The position numbers and the translations under genes were made by a program. The notes under the pieces are model-generated. The model made no database searches and was not told the DNA's origin. It was given only the letters and a program-made list of their open reading frames with translations. A stretch of 64,000 bases of DNA from Streptomyces sp. R302 (GTDB lineage: Bacteria; Actinomycetota; Actinomycetes; Streptomycetales; Streptomycetaceae): contig NZ_JABBGE010000006.1 in the NCBI RefSeq assembly GCF_012927245.1, forward strand, positions 504,625 to 568,624, in the 5' to 3' direction. Of this stretch, positions 15,830 through 23,474 are shown piece by piece. Position 1 is the stretch's first letter, and the number at the start of each line of letters is the position of its first letter.

Positions 15830-16627
15830 ATGCGCCTCGCCGCCGAAACCCTGCTGCCCGTCGACACGTCGCTCGCCGTGGCCCTCGTCGTCCTGCTCCT
15901 CGTGGCCACCGGGGTGGTGGCGCTGTTCCGGCTGTCCCCTGACGGGTCGTCCGGGCGGGCCCGCGAGATCGTGACGGCCGGGCTGCGGGCGGCGGCGCAG
16001 CTCGCCGTGGTGTCGGCGGTGATCGGCTGGGCCGTCCACCACACCGCGGGCCTGGTCGGGTTCCTCCTCCTGATGCTGTCCGTCGCGACCCGGACCGCCG
16101 GGCGCCGCATCACCGCGAACGGGACCTGGTGGTGGGCGGCCCTGCCGATCGCCGTCCCGGTGGTGCCCACCGTCGCCGGACTCGTCGCGGCGGGACTGCT
16201 GACCGTGCCCGGCATCGCCGTCGTCCCGGTCGCGGGCATCCTCATCGGCGGCGCGCTGACCGCGACGGTCCTCGCCGGGCGGCGGGCGCTGGACGAGCTC
16301 GACCTGCGGCACGGCGAGGTCGAGGCCGGCCTCGCGCTCGGCCTCCCGGAGCGGGAGGCGCGGCTCGAAGTGGCCCGCGCCGCGGCCTCGGACGCGCTGC
16401 TGCCCGCTTTGGACCAGACCCGCACCGTCGGCCTGGTGACGCTGCCGGGAGCCTTCGTCGGCATGCTCCTCGGCGGCGCCTCCCCCCTCGCGGCCGGCGC
16501 GGTCCAGCTGTTCGTCCTCGTCGCCCTGCTCGCCGTCGAGGCGCTCGCCATCGCCCTGACCCTCGAACTCGCCGCCCGCGGCACGATCCACCGCGACCCG
16601 GTGCGCGAGGCGGAGGCGAGGACGTGA
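15830..16627 (+). CDS. FetB/UPF0014-family ABC permease
   Basis: A 265-residue membrane protein with about seven hydrophobic helices. The segments LRAAAQLAVVSAVIGW, SVATRTAGRRI and LPGAFVGMLLGGASPLAAGAVQ are characteristic of UPF0014/FetB, the permease of the FetAB iron exporter of Escherichia coli. No FetA-type ATPase gene is nearby, so it must borrow one from elsewhere. The gene lies between two iron boxes and 35 bp after the iron-controlled DUF2470 gene. ATG 15830 is the first sensible start; the ribosome binding site is weak (GGGTAGCGATG). Confidence 0.82.
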   Translation: MRLAAETLLPVDTSLAVALVVLLLVATGVVALFRLSPDGSSGRAREIVTAGLRAAAQLAVVSAVIGWAVHHTAGLVGFLLLMLSVATRTAGRRITANGTWWWAALPIAVPVVPTVAGLVAAGLLTVPGIAVVPVAGILIGGALTATVLAGRRALDELDLRHGEVEAGLALGLPEREARLEVARAAASDALLPALDQTRTVGLVTLPGAFVGMLLGGASPLAAGAVQLFVLVALLAVEALAIALTLELAARGTIHRDPVREAEART

Positions 16628-16641
16628 CACCGAGCTTCAAC

Positions 16642-16660
16642 TAAGGTTAGCCTTGCCTAA
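16642..16660 (+). promoter_or_regulatory. Iron box upstream of the acetylglutamate kinase paralogue
   Basis: TAAGGTTAGCCTTGCCTAA matches the consensus at 15 of 19 positions, 29 bp before GTG 16690. It places an arginine-pathway gene under iron control. Confidence 0.82.
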
Positions 16661-16689
16661 ATCGAAGCGAGCATGGAGGGAACGACCCC

Positions 16690-17577
16690 GTGACCGTGAC
16701 CGCGGAATCCGGTGACCCCGAACCCGCCCCGGCGGTGAAGCTCCGGGGCCGCACGGTCGTCGTCAAGTTCGGCGGCAACGCCATGGTGGACGAGGCGCTC
16801 CTGGAGGCGTTCGCCCGCGACGTGGTGGAGCTGCGGCGGGCCGGCCTCCTGCCGGTCGTGGTGCACGGCGGCGGCCCGCAGATCAGCGCGATGCTCGACC
16901 GGCTCGGCCTGGAGGTCCGCTTCGAGGCGGGCCTGCGGGTCACGACACCGGAGACCATGGACGTGGTCCGGATGGTCCTGACCGGCCGGATCCAGCGCGA
17001 GCTCGTCGGCGTGCTCAACGCCCACGGCCCGTATGCCGTGGGCCTGTCCGGCGAGGACGCCCACCTGCTGACCGCCGTGCGCCGCCCGGCGTCGGTGGAC
17101 GGGCGGCTCGTGGACATCGGCCTCGTGGGCGACGTCGTGGCCGTGTCACCGGAGACCGTACGGGCGATGCTGGACGAGGGGCTCGTCCCGGTCGTCTCCC
17201 CCGTCGCGCGCGGCACGGACGGCCAGGTGTACAACGTCAACGCCGACCTCGCCGCGTCCGCCCTGGCGGCCGCCCTCGGCGCCGACCGGCTCATGATGCT
17301 CACCGACGTCGACGGCCTGTACGCGGACTGGCCGCACGGCACCGAGGTCGTCGACCGCCTGACGGCCACGGAACTGGCCGCCCTGCTGCCGGGGCTCGCG
17401 AGCGGCATGAGGCCGAAGATGGAGGGCTGCCTGCGGGCCGTACGGGCGGGCGTCGGCCGCGCCCAGGTCCTCGACGGCCGCCGCCCGCACGCGGTCCTGC
17501 ACGCCCTCTTCTCGGAGGAGCCCCGGGGCACCACGATCGTCCCGGACGGGCCGGCCGCCGCCCCCGCCCACCGGTAG
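16690..17577 (+). CDS. argB: Acetylglutamate kinase paralogue, iron-regulated
   Basis: A 295-residue amino-acid kinase with the N-acetylglutamate kinase signatures VVVKFGGNAM, VVHGGGPQIS, GLSGEDA, VYNVNADLAA and MLTDVDGLY. It phosphorylates N-acetylglutamate on the way to ornithine. Unlike the housekeeping ArgB of actinomycetes as I recall it, the N-terminus before the first strand is a disordered acidic tail without the ALPWL-type helix that mediates arginine feedback, so this copy is probably arginine-insensitive (inference). The iron box upstream and the siderophore NRPS nearby point to ornithine supply for hydroxamate synthesis under iron starvation. The start is GTG, with GGAGGGA upstream. 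No other arg gene except the GNAT neighbour is in the window. Confidence 0.88.
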   Translation: MTVTAESGDPEPAPAVKLRGRTVVVKFGGNAMVDEALLEAFARDVVELRRAGLLPVVVHGGGPQISAMLDRLGLEVRFEAGLRVTTPETMDVVRMVLTGRIQRELVGVLNAHGPYAVGLSGEDAHLLTAVRRPASVDGRLVDIGLVGDVVAVSPETVRAMLDEGLVPVVSPVARGTDGQVYNVNADLAASALAAALGADRLMMLTDVDGLYADWPHGTEVVDRLTATELAALLPGLASGMRPKMEGCLRAVRAGVGRAQVLDGRRPHAVLHALFSEEPRGTTIVPDGPAAAPAHR

Positions 17578-17592
17578 GACCCTCGCGGACCC

Positions 17593-18078
17593 TCACGCCT
17601 CCAGCGTGCGGGCCAGGACGCGGGCGGCGCGGCGCGGGTCCAGGGATCGCGCCCACGCGGCCGGCGCCAGGGCCGGGGAGACCGGGGTGAAGCCGGCGCG
17701 GAGGAAGAGGCGACCGGTACCGGTCGTCGCCGTGAACAGTGCCGCGAGCGAGCGGCTCCGGGCCCTGGCCGTCGCCGCGTGCAGCAGACGGCCGCCCATG
17801 CCCGATCCCTGGCGGTGCGGGGCGACGCAGAAGTTGTACAGCACCCCGGCGGTGGCGTGTTCGCGCAGCCCGAGGCAGCCTTCGAGGGTTCCGTCGGGCG
17901 CCTGGGCGACGAGGAAGTCGGCCGCCCGCGCCAGGTAGAGGGAGAGCGGGCGCTCGCGCAGCGCCCCCGTGCGGACGAACGGGCGGGAGAGCGCGGCGAG
18001 TTCCGGGGCGTCGTCCCGGCGGGCCGCGCGCACGGTGAACTCGGCCGCGGCGGCGGGAGGTGGCGGTGCCGTGGTCAA
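17593..18078 (-). CDS. GNAT acetyltransferase resembling short N-acetylglutamate synthase
   Basis: A 161-residue single GNAT domain. The acetyl-CoA loop reads VAPHRQGSGMGGRLL and the C-terminal GTGRLFLRAGFTPVSP strand is typical of ArgA-like domains. It converges on the acetylglutamate kinase gene with a 15-bp gap and has its own iron box about 100 bp upstream. Together they would make N-acetylglutamate and then its phosphate, the first two steps to ornithine, as a siderophore feeder module. The start is TTG 18078 with GAAGGA just ahead. The N-terminus is Pro/Ala-rich. Another acetyl acceptor cannot be excluded from sequence. Confidence 0.72.
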   Translation of the reverse strand: MTTAPPPPAAAAEFTVRAARRDDAPELAALSRPFVRTGALRERPLSLYLARAADFLVAQAPDGTLEGCLGLREHATAGVLYNFCVAPHRQGSGMGGRLLHAATARARSRSLAALFTATTGTGRLFLRAGFTPVSPALAPAAWARSLDPRRAARVLARTLEA

Positions 18079-18180
18079 GGCGTTCCTTCCTCGCGTTCCA
18101 CCGCGCGCGCGAAGCGGGCTCCCCGACGGAGCCCGGGGCGGGCGCGCGTCGTCGCTCGACTCCGGTGGAAGCAGTACGAG

Positions 18181-18199
18181 TTAGGTTAGCCTTACCTTC
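18181..18199 (-). promoter_or_regulatory. Iron box upstream of the GNAT gene
   Basis: TTAGGTTAGCCTTACCTTC on the + strand matches the consensus at 15 of 19 positions. It lies about 100 bp upstream of TTG 18078 of the leftward GNAT gene and just after the last gene of the leftward uptake operon. Confidence 0.82.
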
Positions 18200-18233
18200 C
18201 CTACTCGGCCAAGTCCGCCTGTGCGTACGGGAC

Positions 18234-18461
18234 TTACGCGCACGCGCGGCCCGGGTACGCGTCGCTCTCCGGTGCCCCGGCCGCGCGCATGCGGCGGAGG
18301 ACCTCCGGGAGCAGCGCGTCGTCCACGGGGGCCGGGACGTTCAGTTCGACGTCGAAGACCAGGGTCTCGCCCGGCATCGCCCAGACGACCCACCGAGGTG
18401 GGTCCTCGGGTGCCCGCCAGAGGTGCGCCCACGCGTCGAGTCCGTCCGTACGTCCGGTCAC
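18234..18461 (-). CDS. Uncharacterised 75-residue protein coupled to the amidohydrolase
   Basis: A small soluble protein (VTGRTDGLDAWAHLWRAP to YPGRACA) with an aromatic-rich middle (PPRWVVWAMPGETLVFDVEL) and no membrane segment. GTG 18461 overlaps the amidohydrolase stop (GTGA), so it is translated together with that enzyme and is the last gene of the iron-uptake operon. I do not recognise the family. Codon use is like its neighbours. A small partner or stabiliser of the amidohydrolase is one guess. Confidence 0.65.
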   Translation of the reverse strand: MTGRTDGLDAWAHLWRAPEDPPRWVVWAMPGETLVFDVELNVPAPVDDALLPEVLRRMRAAGAPESDAYPGRACA

Positions 18462-20041
18462 TTCGTCCACGTCTCCTTCGTGTCGTGGCCGTCCACGAGC
18501 GTCGTCACGACCTCGATGTCCCCGATCCGGGAGGGGGCGACGCGGCGCGGGTCGTCGCCGAGGACGACCAGGTCGGCCCGCTTGCCCGGGGTGAGGGTGC
18601 CGGCGCTGTCGTCCCAGCGGCAGGCGTGGGCGCCCGCGACCGTGTAGGCGCGCAGGGCCTCCTCGACGGTGATGCCCTCGTCGGGGCCGATGAGGGCGCC
18701 CGACGTGGACGCGCGCTCGACCATGAACTGGATCGCCCGCAGCGGCGAGCCGTCCGTGACGGGCCGGTCGGAGCTGCCGACGAGGGTCACGCCGTGGTCG
18801 AGGAAGCTGCGGCCCCGGTACATCCAGGGGGCGCGGCGCTCCCCCGTCACGGCGGCGTAGTCGTCGCCGAAGTACCGCAGGAAGTTGGGCTGGACGACGG
18901 CGCTGACGCCGAGCGCGGCGAAGCGCGGGAGCTGGTCGGGGCGGATGAGGCCGGCGTGTTCGACGCGGTGGCGGGCGTCGGGTCGCGGGCGCAGCTTCTG
19001 CGCCCGTTCCAGGGCGTCGAGGACGAGGTCGGCGGCCCGGTCGCCGATGGCGTGCACGGCGAGCTGCCAGCCGCCGAGGTGCCCGTCCACGATGAGGTCC
19101 GCGAGGCGTTCCGGGTCGTCCTGGAGCTGCCCGGTGTGGTCGCCCATGCCCTCGTACGGCTCCGTGAGCGCGGCCGTCCGCGCCATCATGCCGCCGTCGG
19201 TGTAGATCTTGAGCGCGCCGACGGAGAGCCAGTCGTCGCCGAAGCCGGTGCGCAGGCCGAGGTCGAGGGCGCGCGGGATGCCGTCGCGCTCGTGGGCCCC
19301 GGCGGGCTTGAGGGTGTCGCCGCCCGGCATGAGCTGGACGCGCAGCGGCAGCCGGCCCTCGTCCCTCAGGAGCTGGTAGGCGCCGAGTTCGACGGGGCTG
19401 TGGCCGAGCAGGCCGCCGCCGATCCCGGCCTCGGCGCAGGCGGTGACGCCTTCCGCGAGGCAGAGGCGGCCGGCGTGCTCGATGGCGTCGGCGAGCTCGG
19501 TCTGGGCGTGGGGCAGGCGGAGGCCTCGTACGGCGCCCATGGCGCTCTCGACGAGGAGGCCGTCCTCGTGGGGGACTTCGGCCGGGAGCAGGTCGAGCAC
19601 GGCCGTGTTGACGACGCAGGCGTGGCCGGAGTCGTGCATGAGGAAGATCCGGCGGCCCTGCCCGGCGGTGTCGAGTTCGGCGGCGGTGAGGTGCCGGCCG
19701 AGGGCCCGCTGGTCGTAGCCGCCGATGCTCACCCAGGCGCCGGCCTCGCGGCGGGAGGCCGCGTCCGCCACGGCGGCGAGGACGTCGTCGATCCGGGTGA
19801 GCCCGGCGATGCTGGGCGTGCGCGCCTTCAGCCCGGTCCACGACAGGTGCACGTGGCTGTCGATGAACCCGGGGAGCACGGTGGCTCCTTGGAGGTCGAC
19901 GACCTCCCGGGCGGGCAGTCCGGTCACGGCCTCGTCCAGGCCGGCGACGCGGCCGTGCCAGATGCCGAGGTCGTGGGCGACCGGGTGGTCCGGGTCCATG
20001 GTGAGGATGGTGCCGTTCGTCAGCCTGGTGCAGAGCATCAT
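18458..20041 (-). CDS. YtcJ-like metal-dependent amidohydrolase
   Basis: A 527-residue amidohydrolase-superfamily enzyme. The first metal motif HVH (His63, His65) lies in LPGFIDSHVHLSW. Later come DGGMMARTAALTEPY, HAIGDRAADLVLDALE, RVEHAGLI and the final metal aspartate in GSSDRPVTDGSPL. This order is that of the YtcJ/NfdA-type family, which hydrolyses amide or N-formyl bonds. It follows the siderophore ABC ATPase gene by 12 bp and overlaps a small downstream gene, so it is part of the iron-uptake operon. Hydrolysis of the imported siderophore to release iron is a reasonable inference. Start is ATG 20041 or 20038; the ribosome binding site is weak. Confidence 0.82.
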   Translation of the reverse strand: MMLCTRLTNGTILTMDPDHPVAHDLGIWHGRVAGLDEAVTGLPAREVVDLQGATVLPGFIDSHVHLSWTGLKARTPSIAGLTRIDDVLAAVADAASRREAGAWVSIGGYDQRALGRHLTAAELDTAGQGRRIFLMHDSGHACVVNTAVLDLLPAEVPHEDGLLVESAMGAVRGLRLPHAQTELADAIEHAGRLCLAEGVTACAEAGIGGGLLGHSPVELGAYQLLRDEGRLPLRVQLMPGGDTLKPAGAHERDGIPRALDLGLRTGFGDDWLSVGALKIYTDGGMMARTAALTEPYEGMGDHTGQLQDDPERLADLIVDGHLGGWQLAVHAIGDRAADLVLDALERAQKLRPRPDARHRVEHAGLIRPDQLPRFAALGVSAVVQPNFLRYFGDDYAAVTGERRAPWMYRGRSFLDHGVTLVGSSDRPVTDGSPLRAIQFMVERASTSGALIGPDEGITVEEALRAYTVAGAHACRWDDSAGTLTPGKRADLVVLGDDPRRVAPSRIGDIEVVTTLVDGHDTKETWTK

Positions 20042-20053
20042 GGGCGGTCCGTC

Positions 20054-21037
20054 CTAACGTCGTTCGGCCGTCACGGCCTCGGCGGCGGCCGGGGCGCCGC
20101 CCTCGGTGTCCTCCGGCGCGAACCGCTTGGGCGCGGCGGGCACCATCAGGGGCGTACCGGTCTCGGGGTCGTCGATGATGCGGCAGGGCAGCCCGAACAC
20201 GTCCTCGACGAGGTCGGCGGTCATGACGTCGGCGGGGGCGCCCTGGGCGGCGATGGTGCCGCCGGGGCGCATCACGATGAGGTGGGTGGCGTAGCGGCAC
20301 GCCTGGTTGAGGTCGTGCAGCACCGCCACGACCGTGTGGCCCTTGCGGGCGTGCAGTGCGGCGCACAGGTCGAGCACGTCGACCTGGTGGGCGATGTCGA
20401 GGAAGGTGGTGGGCTCGTCGAGGAGCAGCAGCGAGGTCTGCTGGGCGAGCACCATGGAGAGCCAGACGCGCTGGCGCTGGCCGCCCGAGAGGTCGTCGAC
20501 CGGCCGGTCGGCCAGGTCCAGGACGCCGGTCTGCCGCATGGCCTCCACGACGGCCGTCTCGTCCTCGGCGGACCACTGCCTGAGCATGCCCTGGTGGGGG
20601 TAGCGGCCGCGGGCGACGAGGTCGCCGACGGTGATGCCGCCGGGGGCGGTGGAGGTCTGCGGCAGGAGTCCGACGCGGCGGGCGACCTCGCGCGAGCGGT
20701 ACGAGGAGATGGCCGCGCCGTCCAGGTAGACCTGCCCGCCGCGGGGCTTGAGCATCCGCGCGAGGGCTTTGAGGAGGGTGGACTTGCCGCAGGCGTTGGG
20801 GCCGATGATCACGGTGAAGGAGTCGTCGGGGATGGCGACGCCGAGGTGCTCGGCGACCGTCCGCCGGTCGTAGGAGAGCGTCAGGTCCTCGGCGCGCAGC
20901 CGGGGAGTCGGGGTGGGAGTCGGGTTCGGGGTCGGGGTCGGGGTCTGGGCCGGGGTCTGGGCCGGGGCCTGGGTCGAGGTCGGGGGCGGGGCCGGGGTCT
21001 GGGCCGGGTTCGGGGTCGGAGTGTTCGTTCCGGTCAT
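20054..21037 (-). CDS. FecE-type siderophore ABC transporter ATP-binding protein with Pro/Thr-rich N-terminal tail
   Basis: A 327-residue ATPase. Walker A is GPNACGKS, the Q-loop region is LLPQ, the signature LSGGQRQRVW and Walker B LLLLDEPTTFLD; the switch His is in VLHDLNQA. This is the FecE/FepC group that powers Fe(III)-siderophore import. The start ATG 21037 overlaps the permease stop (ATGA). Residues 5-45 are a Pro/Thr/Gln repeat tail, unusual for a cytoplasmic ATPase; it derives from a 6-bp GGGGTC-like DNA repeat. No later start codon is evident before the conserved domain. The family core is of normal length. Confidence 0.9.
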   Translation of the reverse strand: MTGTNTPTPNPAQTPAPPPTSTQAPAQTPAQTPTPTPNPTPTPTPRLRAEDLTLSYDRRTVAEHLGVAIPDDSFTVIIGPNACGKSTLLKALARMLKPRGGQVYLDGAAISSYRSREVARRVGLLPQTSTAPGGITVGDLVARGRYPHQGMLRQWSAEDETAVVEAMRQTGVLDLADRPVDDLSGGQRQRVWLSMVLAQQTSLLLLDEPTTFLDIAHQVDVLDLCAALHARKGHTVVAVLHDLNQACRYATHLIVMRPGGTIAAQGAPADVMTADLVEDVFGLPCRIIDDPETGTPLMVPAAPKRFAPEDTEGGAPAAAEAVTAERR

Positions 21038-22155
21038 GCGCGGCTCTTTCGCGACTCGGTGATCAGCAGCCAGATGAGGTAGAGCCCGCCGATGGTGCCG
21101 GTGGCCGTGCCCACCGGGAGGAGGGCCGGGGCGAAGAGGCGCTGCGCGGCGAGGTCGCTCGCCGCGAGGAGCAGCGCGCCCATGAGTGCGGCGGGCAGCA
21201 GGGCGGGGCCGGAGGTGCGGGTCAGGCGCCGGGCGAGCTGGGGTGCCGCCAGGGCGATGAACCAGATGGGTCCGGTCACGGCCGTGGCGAAGGCGGCCAG
21301 CGCGACGCTGACGAGGAGGAGCACCGCACGGGTCCGGGCGACGTCGACCCCGAGGGCCGTGGCGGTGAGGTCCCCCATCTCCACCATGGCGAGCCGGCGG
21401 GAGAGGAGGAAGGCGGGCGGGAGGAGGACGGCGACGGCGATCAGGATGGCGTTCGCGTGCGTCCAGCCGCGGTTGCCGAGGCTCCCGATCAGCCACGCCT
21501 GCGCCTCCAGGGCCTCCTGGAAGGTGGCCCGGGTGATCAGGTACGAGTTGACGGCGAGCAGCAGGGCGCTGACGCCGATGCCGATGACGACGAGCCGGAA
21601 GCCCTGGAGGCCGCGGCCCACCATGAGGAGGTGGACGGCGGCGGCGGTGGCGAGGCCGCCGATGAGGGCTCCGGTCGCGATCTGGGTCATGCTGCCGTGC
21701 AGCACGATGATGACGGTCAGCGCGCCGACGGCGGAGCCGTTGGTGAAGCCGATGATGTCGGGGCTGCCGAGCGCGTTGCCGGTGAGGCTGGTGAGGAGGG
21801 CGCCGCTGACGGCCAGGGCGGCGCCCACGGCCAGCGCGGTCAACAGGCGGGGCAGGCGCAGGGTGTTGACGATGAAGTCGGCGCCTCCGGAGTCGCCGCC
21901 GGTGAGGGCCCGGAGCACCTCGCCGACGGTCAGTTCGTAGTCCCCGGTGGTCAGCGAGACGAGCGCGACGGCGAGGAGGGCGGCGAGGATCGCGGCCGTC
22001 ACGGCCAGCGCCCTGCCCCGGACCCGTACGGACAGCCCGCCCGCCGGGGTGCGCAGGACCGTTCCGGTGATCACGCGCGGCCGGTGGGCGAACCGCCCCG
22101 CCGATTCCCGGGACCCGGGGCGCGGGGCGGGTCCGCCCTCGCGTACGGCGCTCAC
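21034..22155 (-). CDS. FecCD-family siderophore permease (second subunit)
   Basis: A 373-residue membrane protein of the FecCD/BtuC type with about ten helices. Diagnostic stretches are LRLPRLLTALAVGAALAVSGALLTSLTGNALGSPDIIGFTNGSAVGAL and the C-terminal GPIWFIALAAPQLARRL. The 45-residue cytoplasmic N-terminus is longer than average. GTG 22155 overlaps the stop of the upstream permease and the stop overlaps the ATPase start, so the three subunits are translationally coupled. It forms a heterodimeric channel with its neighbour. Confidence 0.92.
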   Translation of the reverse strand: MSAVREGGPAPRPGSRESAGRFAHRPRVITGTVLRTPAGGLSVRVRGRALAVTAAILAALLAVALVSLTTGDYELTVGEVLRALTGGDSGGADFIVNTLRLPRLLTALAVGAALAVSGALLTSLTGNALGSPDIIGFTNGSAVGALTVIIVLHGSMTQIATGALIGGLATAAAVHLLMVGRGLQGFRLVVIGIGVSALLLAVNSYLITRATFQEALEAQAWLIGSLGNRGWTHANAILIAVAVLLPPAFLLSRRLAMVEMGDLTATALGVDVARTRAVLLLVSVALAAFATAVTGPIWFIALAAPQLARRLTRTSGPALLPAALMGALLLAASDLAAQRLFAPALLPVGTATGTIGGLYLIWLLITESRKSRA

Positions 22156-23246
22156 AGCATGACCAGCTTTCGACGACGGCACAGCGCCAGGAAGACGGGG
22201 GCACCGATGAAGGCGGTGACGATGCCCACCTGGACCTCGCCGGGGGCTCCGATGACACGGCCCACGACGTCGGCCCCGACGAGCAGGACCGGGGCGAGCG
22301 CCATCGAGTAGGCGAGCACCCAGCGCTGGTCCGGGCCGACGACGAAGCGGGCGATGTGCGGGACGACGAGCCCGACGAAGGCGATCGGTCCGGCGGCGGC
22401 CGTCGCGGCGCCGCACAGCAGGACGACGCCCACGGCGCCGAGGATCCGGGTGCGGTGGACGTTCACGCCGAGGGCCCGGCCCATCTGGTCGCCCAGGGCG
22501 AGGGCGTTGAGCGCGGGGCCGAGCAGCAGGGCGACGAGCAGGCCCACGGCGACGAAGGGGAGGATCACGTACACGACGTCGAGGTACCGGCCGGCGAGCG
22601 AGCCGACCGTCCAGAACCGGAACTGGTCGAAGGCGCGCGGATTCAGCAGCAGGACCGCCGAGTCGAAGGCGTAGAGGACGGCGGTCACGGCCGCGCCGGC
22701 GACGACGAGCCGGTCCGGGGTGGCGACCTTCCGCCCCGAGGAGCCCAGGAGGTACACGACGGCGGAGGCGAGGGCCGCGCCGGCCAGGGCGAACCACACG
22801 TAGCCCAGGACCGAGCCGACGCCCAGGAAGGCGATGGCGGTGACGACGCCCGTCGAGGATCCCAGGCTGATCCCGAGGAGACCGGGCTCGGCGAGCGGGT
22901 TGCGGGTGAGCGCCTGCATCAGCGCTCCGGACAGGCCGAGGGCCGCGCCGACGAGCAGTCCGAGCAGGGTCCTGGGGATGCGGTAGTCATGGATGATGAC
23001 CGAGGTCTCGGACCCGTCGGGGTGCCACAGCGCGCTCCAGGTGGCGGTGAAGGGGATCCCCCGCGTGCCCGTCCACACGCTGAGCATTCCGACGAGGACG
23101 AGCGCGGCGACCACGGCGAGCAGCCCGGCGCCGCGGAGCGCCGTGGCGGTGCCGCGGGGCTTGGGCACGACGGCGGGGGCGGCCTCCTCGTCGGACACCG
23201 CCTGGGTTTCGACCGGCAACGACAACTCCCCCTGACGGCGGTGCAC
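22152..23246 (-). CDS. FecCD-family siderophore permease (first subunit)
   Basis: A 364-residue FecCD permease. It has YRIPRTLLGLLVGAALGLSGALMQALTRNPLAEPGLLGISLGSS, the best-known motif of the family, and the C-terminal AAAGPIAFVGLVVPHIARF. About ten membrane helices are visible. It is the first gene of a leftward operon: permease, permease, ATPase, amidohydrolase, 75-residue protein. An iron box lies about 70 bp upstream. The GTG at 23246 has no ribosome binding site; a TTG at 23219 preceded by GGGGGAG six bases away may be the true start. No binding protein is in this operon, so it must use the lipoproteins encoded at 41982 or 46880, or one elsewhere. Confidence 0.9.
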   Translation of the reverse strand: MHRRQGELSLPVETQAVSDEEAAPAVVPKPRGTATALRGAGLLAVVAALVLVGMLSVWTGTRGIPFTATWSALWHPDGSETSVIIHDYRIPRTLLGLLVGAALGLSGALMQALTRNPLAEPGLLGISLGSSTGVVTAIAFLGVGSVLGYVWFALAGAALASAVVYLLGSSGRKVATPDRLVVAGAAVTAVLYAFDSAVLLLNPRAFDQFRFWTVGSLAGRYLDVVYVILPFVAVGLLVALLLGPALNALALGDQMGRALGVNVHRTRILGAVGVVLLCGAATAAAGPIAFVGLVVPHIARFVVGPDQRWVLAYSMALAPVLLVGADVVGRVIGAPGEVQVGIVTAFIGAPVFLALCRRRKLVML

Positions 23247-23312
23247 CCGTACCGCGATCGTTCGTGTGCGGTAGGGACGAGGCAGCGACTCGACGCGTTT
23301 GAGGCTTGCAAC

Positions 23313-23331
23313 TTAGGCGAGGCTAACCGAA
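23313..23331 (-). promoter_or_regulatory. Iron box of the leftward uptake operon
   Basis: On the minus strand TTCGGTTAGCCTCGCCTAA matches the consensus at 16 of 19 positions. It lies in the 228-bp divergent gap 23247-23474, closer to the permease gene. Confidence 0.85.
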
Positions 23332-23428
23332 CGTGGAGGGCGGGTCAACGCGCCTGATTCCAGAGGGAGATGAGCCGAGACGGTCAGATCCATAGGCACG
23401 TTCGACGCTCGCATGCGTGGTCACGATC

Positions 23429-23447
23429 TTAGAGTAGCCTTACCTAA
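23429..23447 (+). promoter_or_regulatory. Iron box of the ABC transporter pair
   Basis: TTAGAGTAGCCTTACCTAA matches the consensus at 15 of 19 positions and lies 27 bp before ATG 23475. The divergent gap thus has a separate box for each direction. Confidence 0.85.
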
Positions 23448-23474
23448 CTTCCCAGACTCCAGACGGAGGGTCAC

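Noticed and set aside
15039..18199. A heme-uptake cluster around the DUF2470 gene
   Set aside because: No heme-binding lipoprotein, heme oxygenase or hemophore gene is near. Iron control alone does not show heme specificity.
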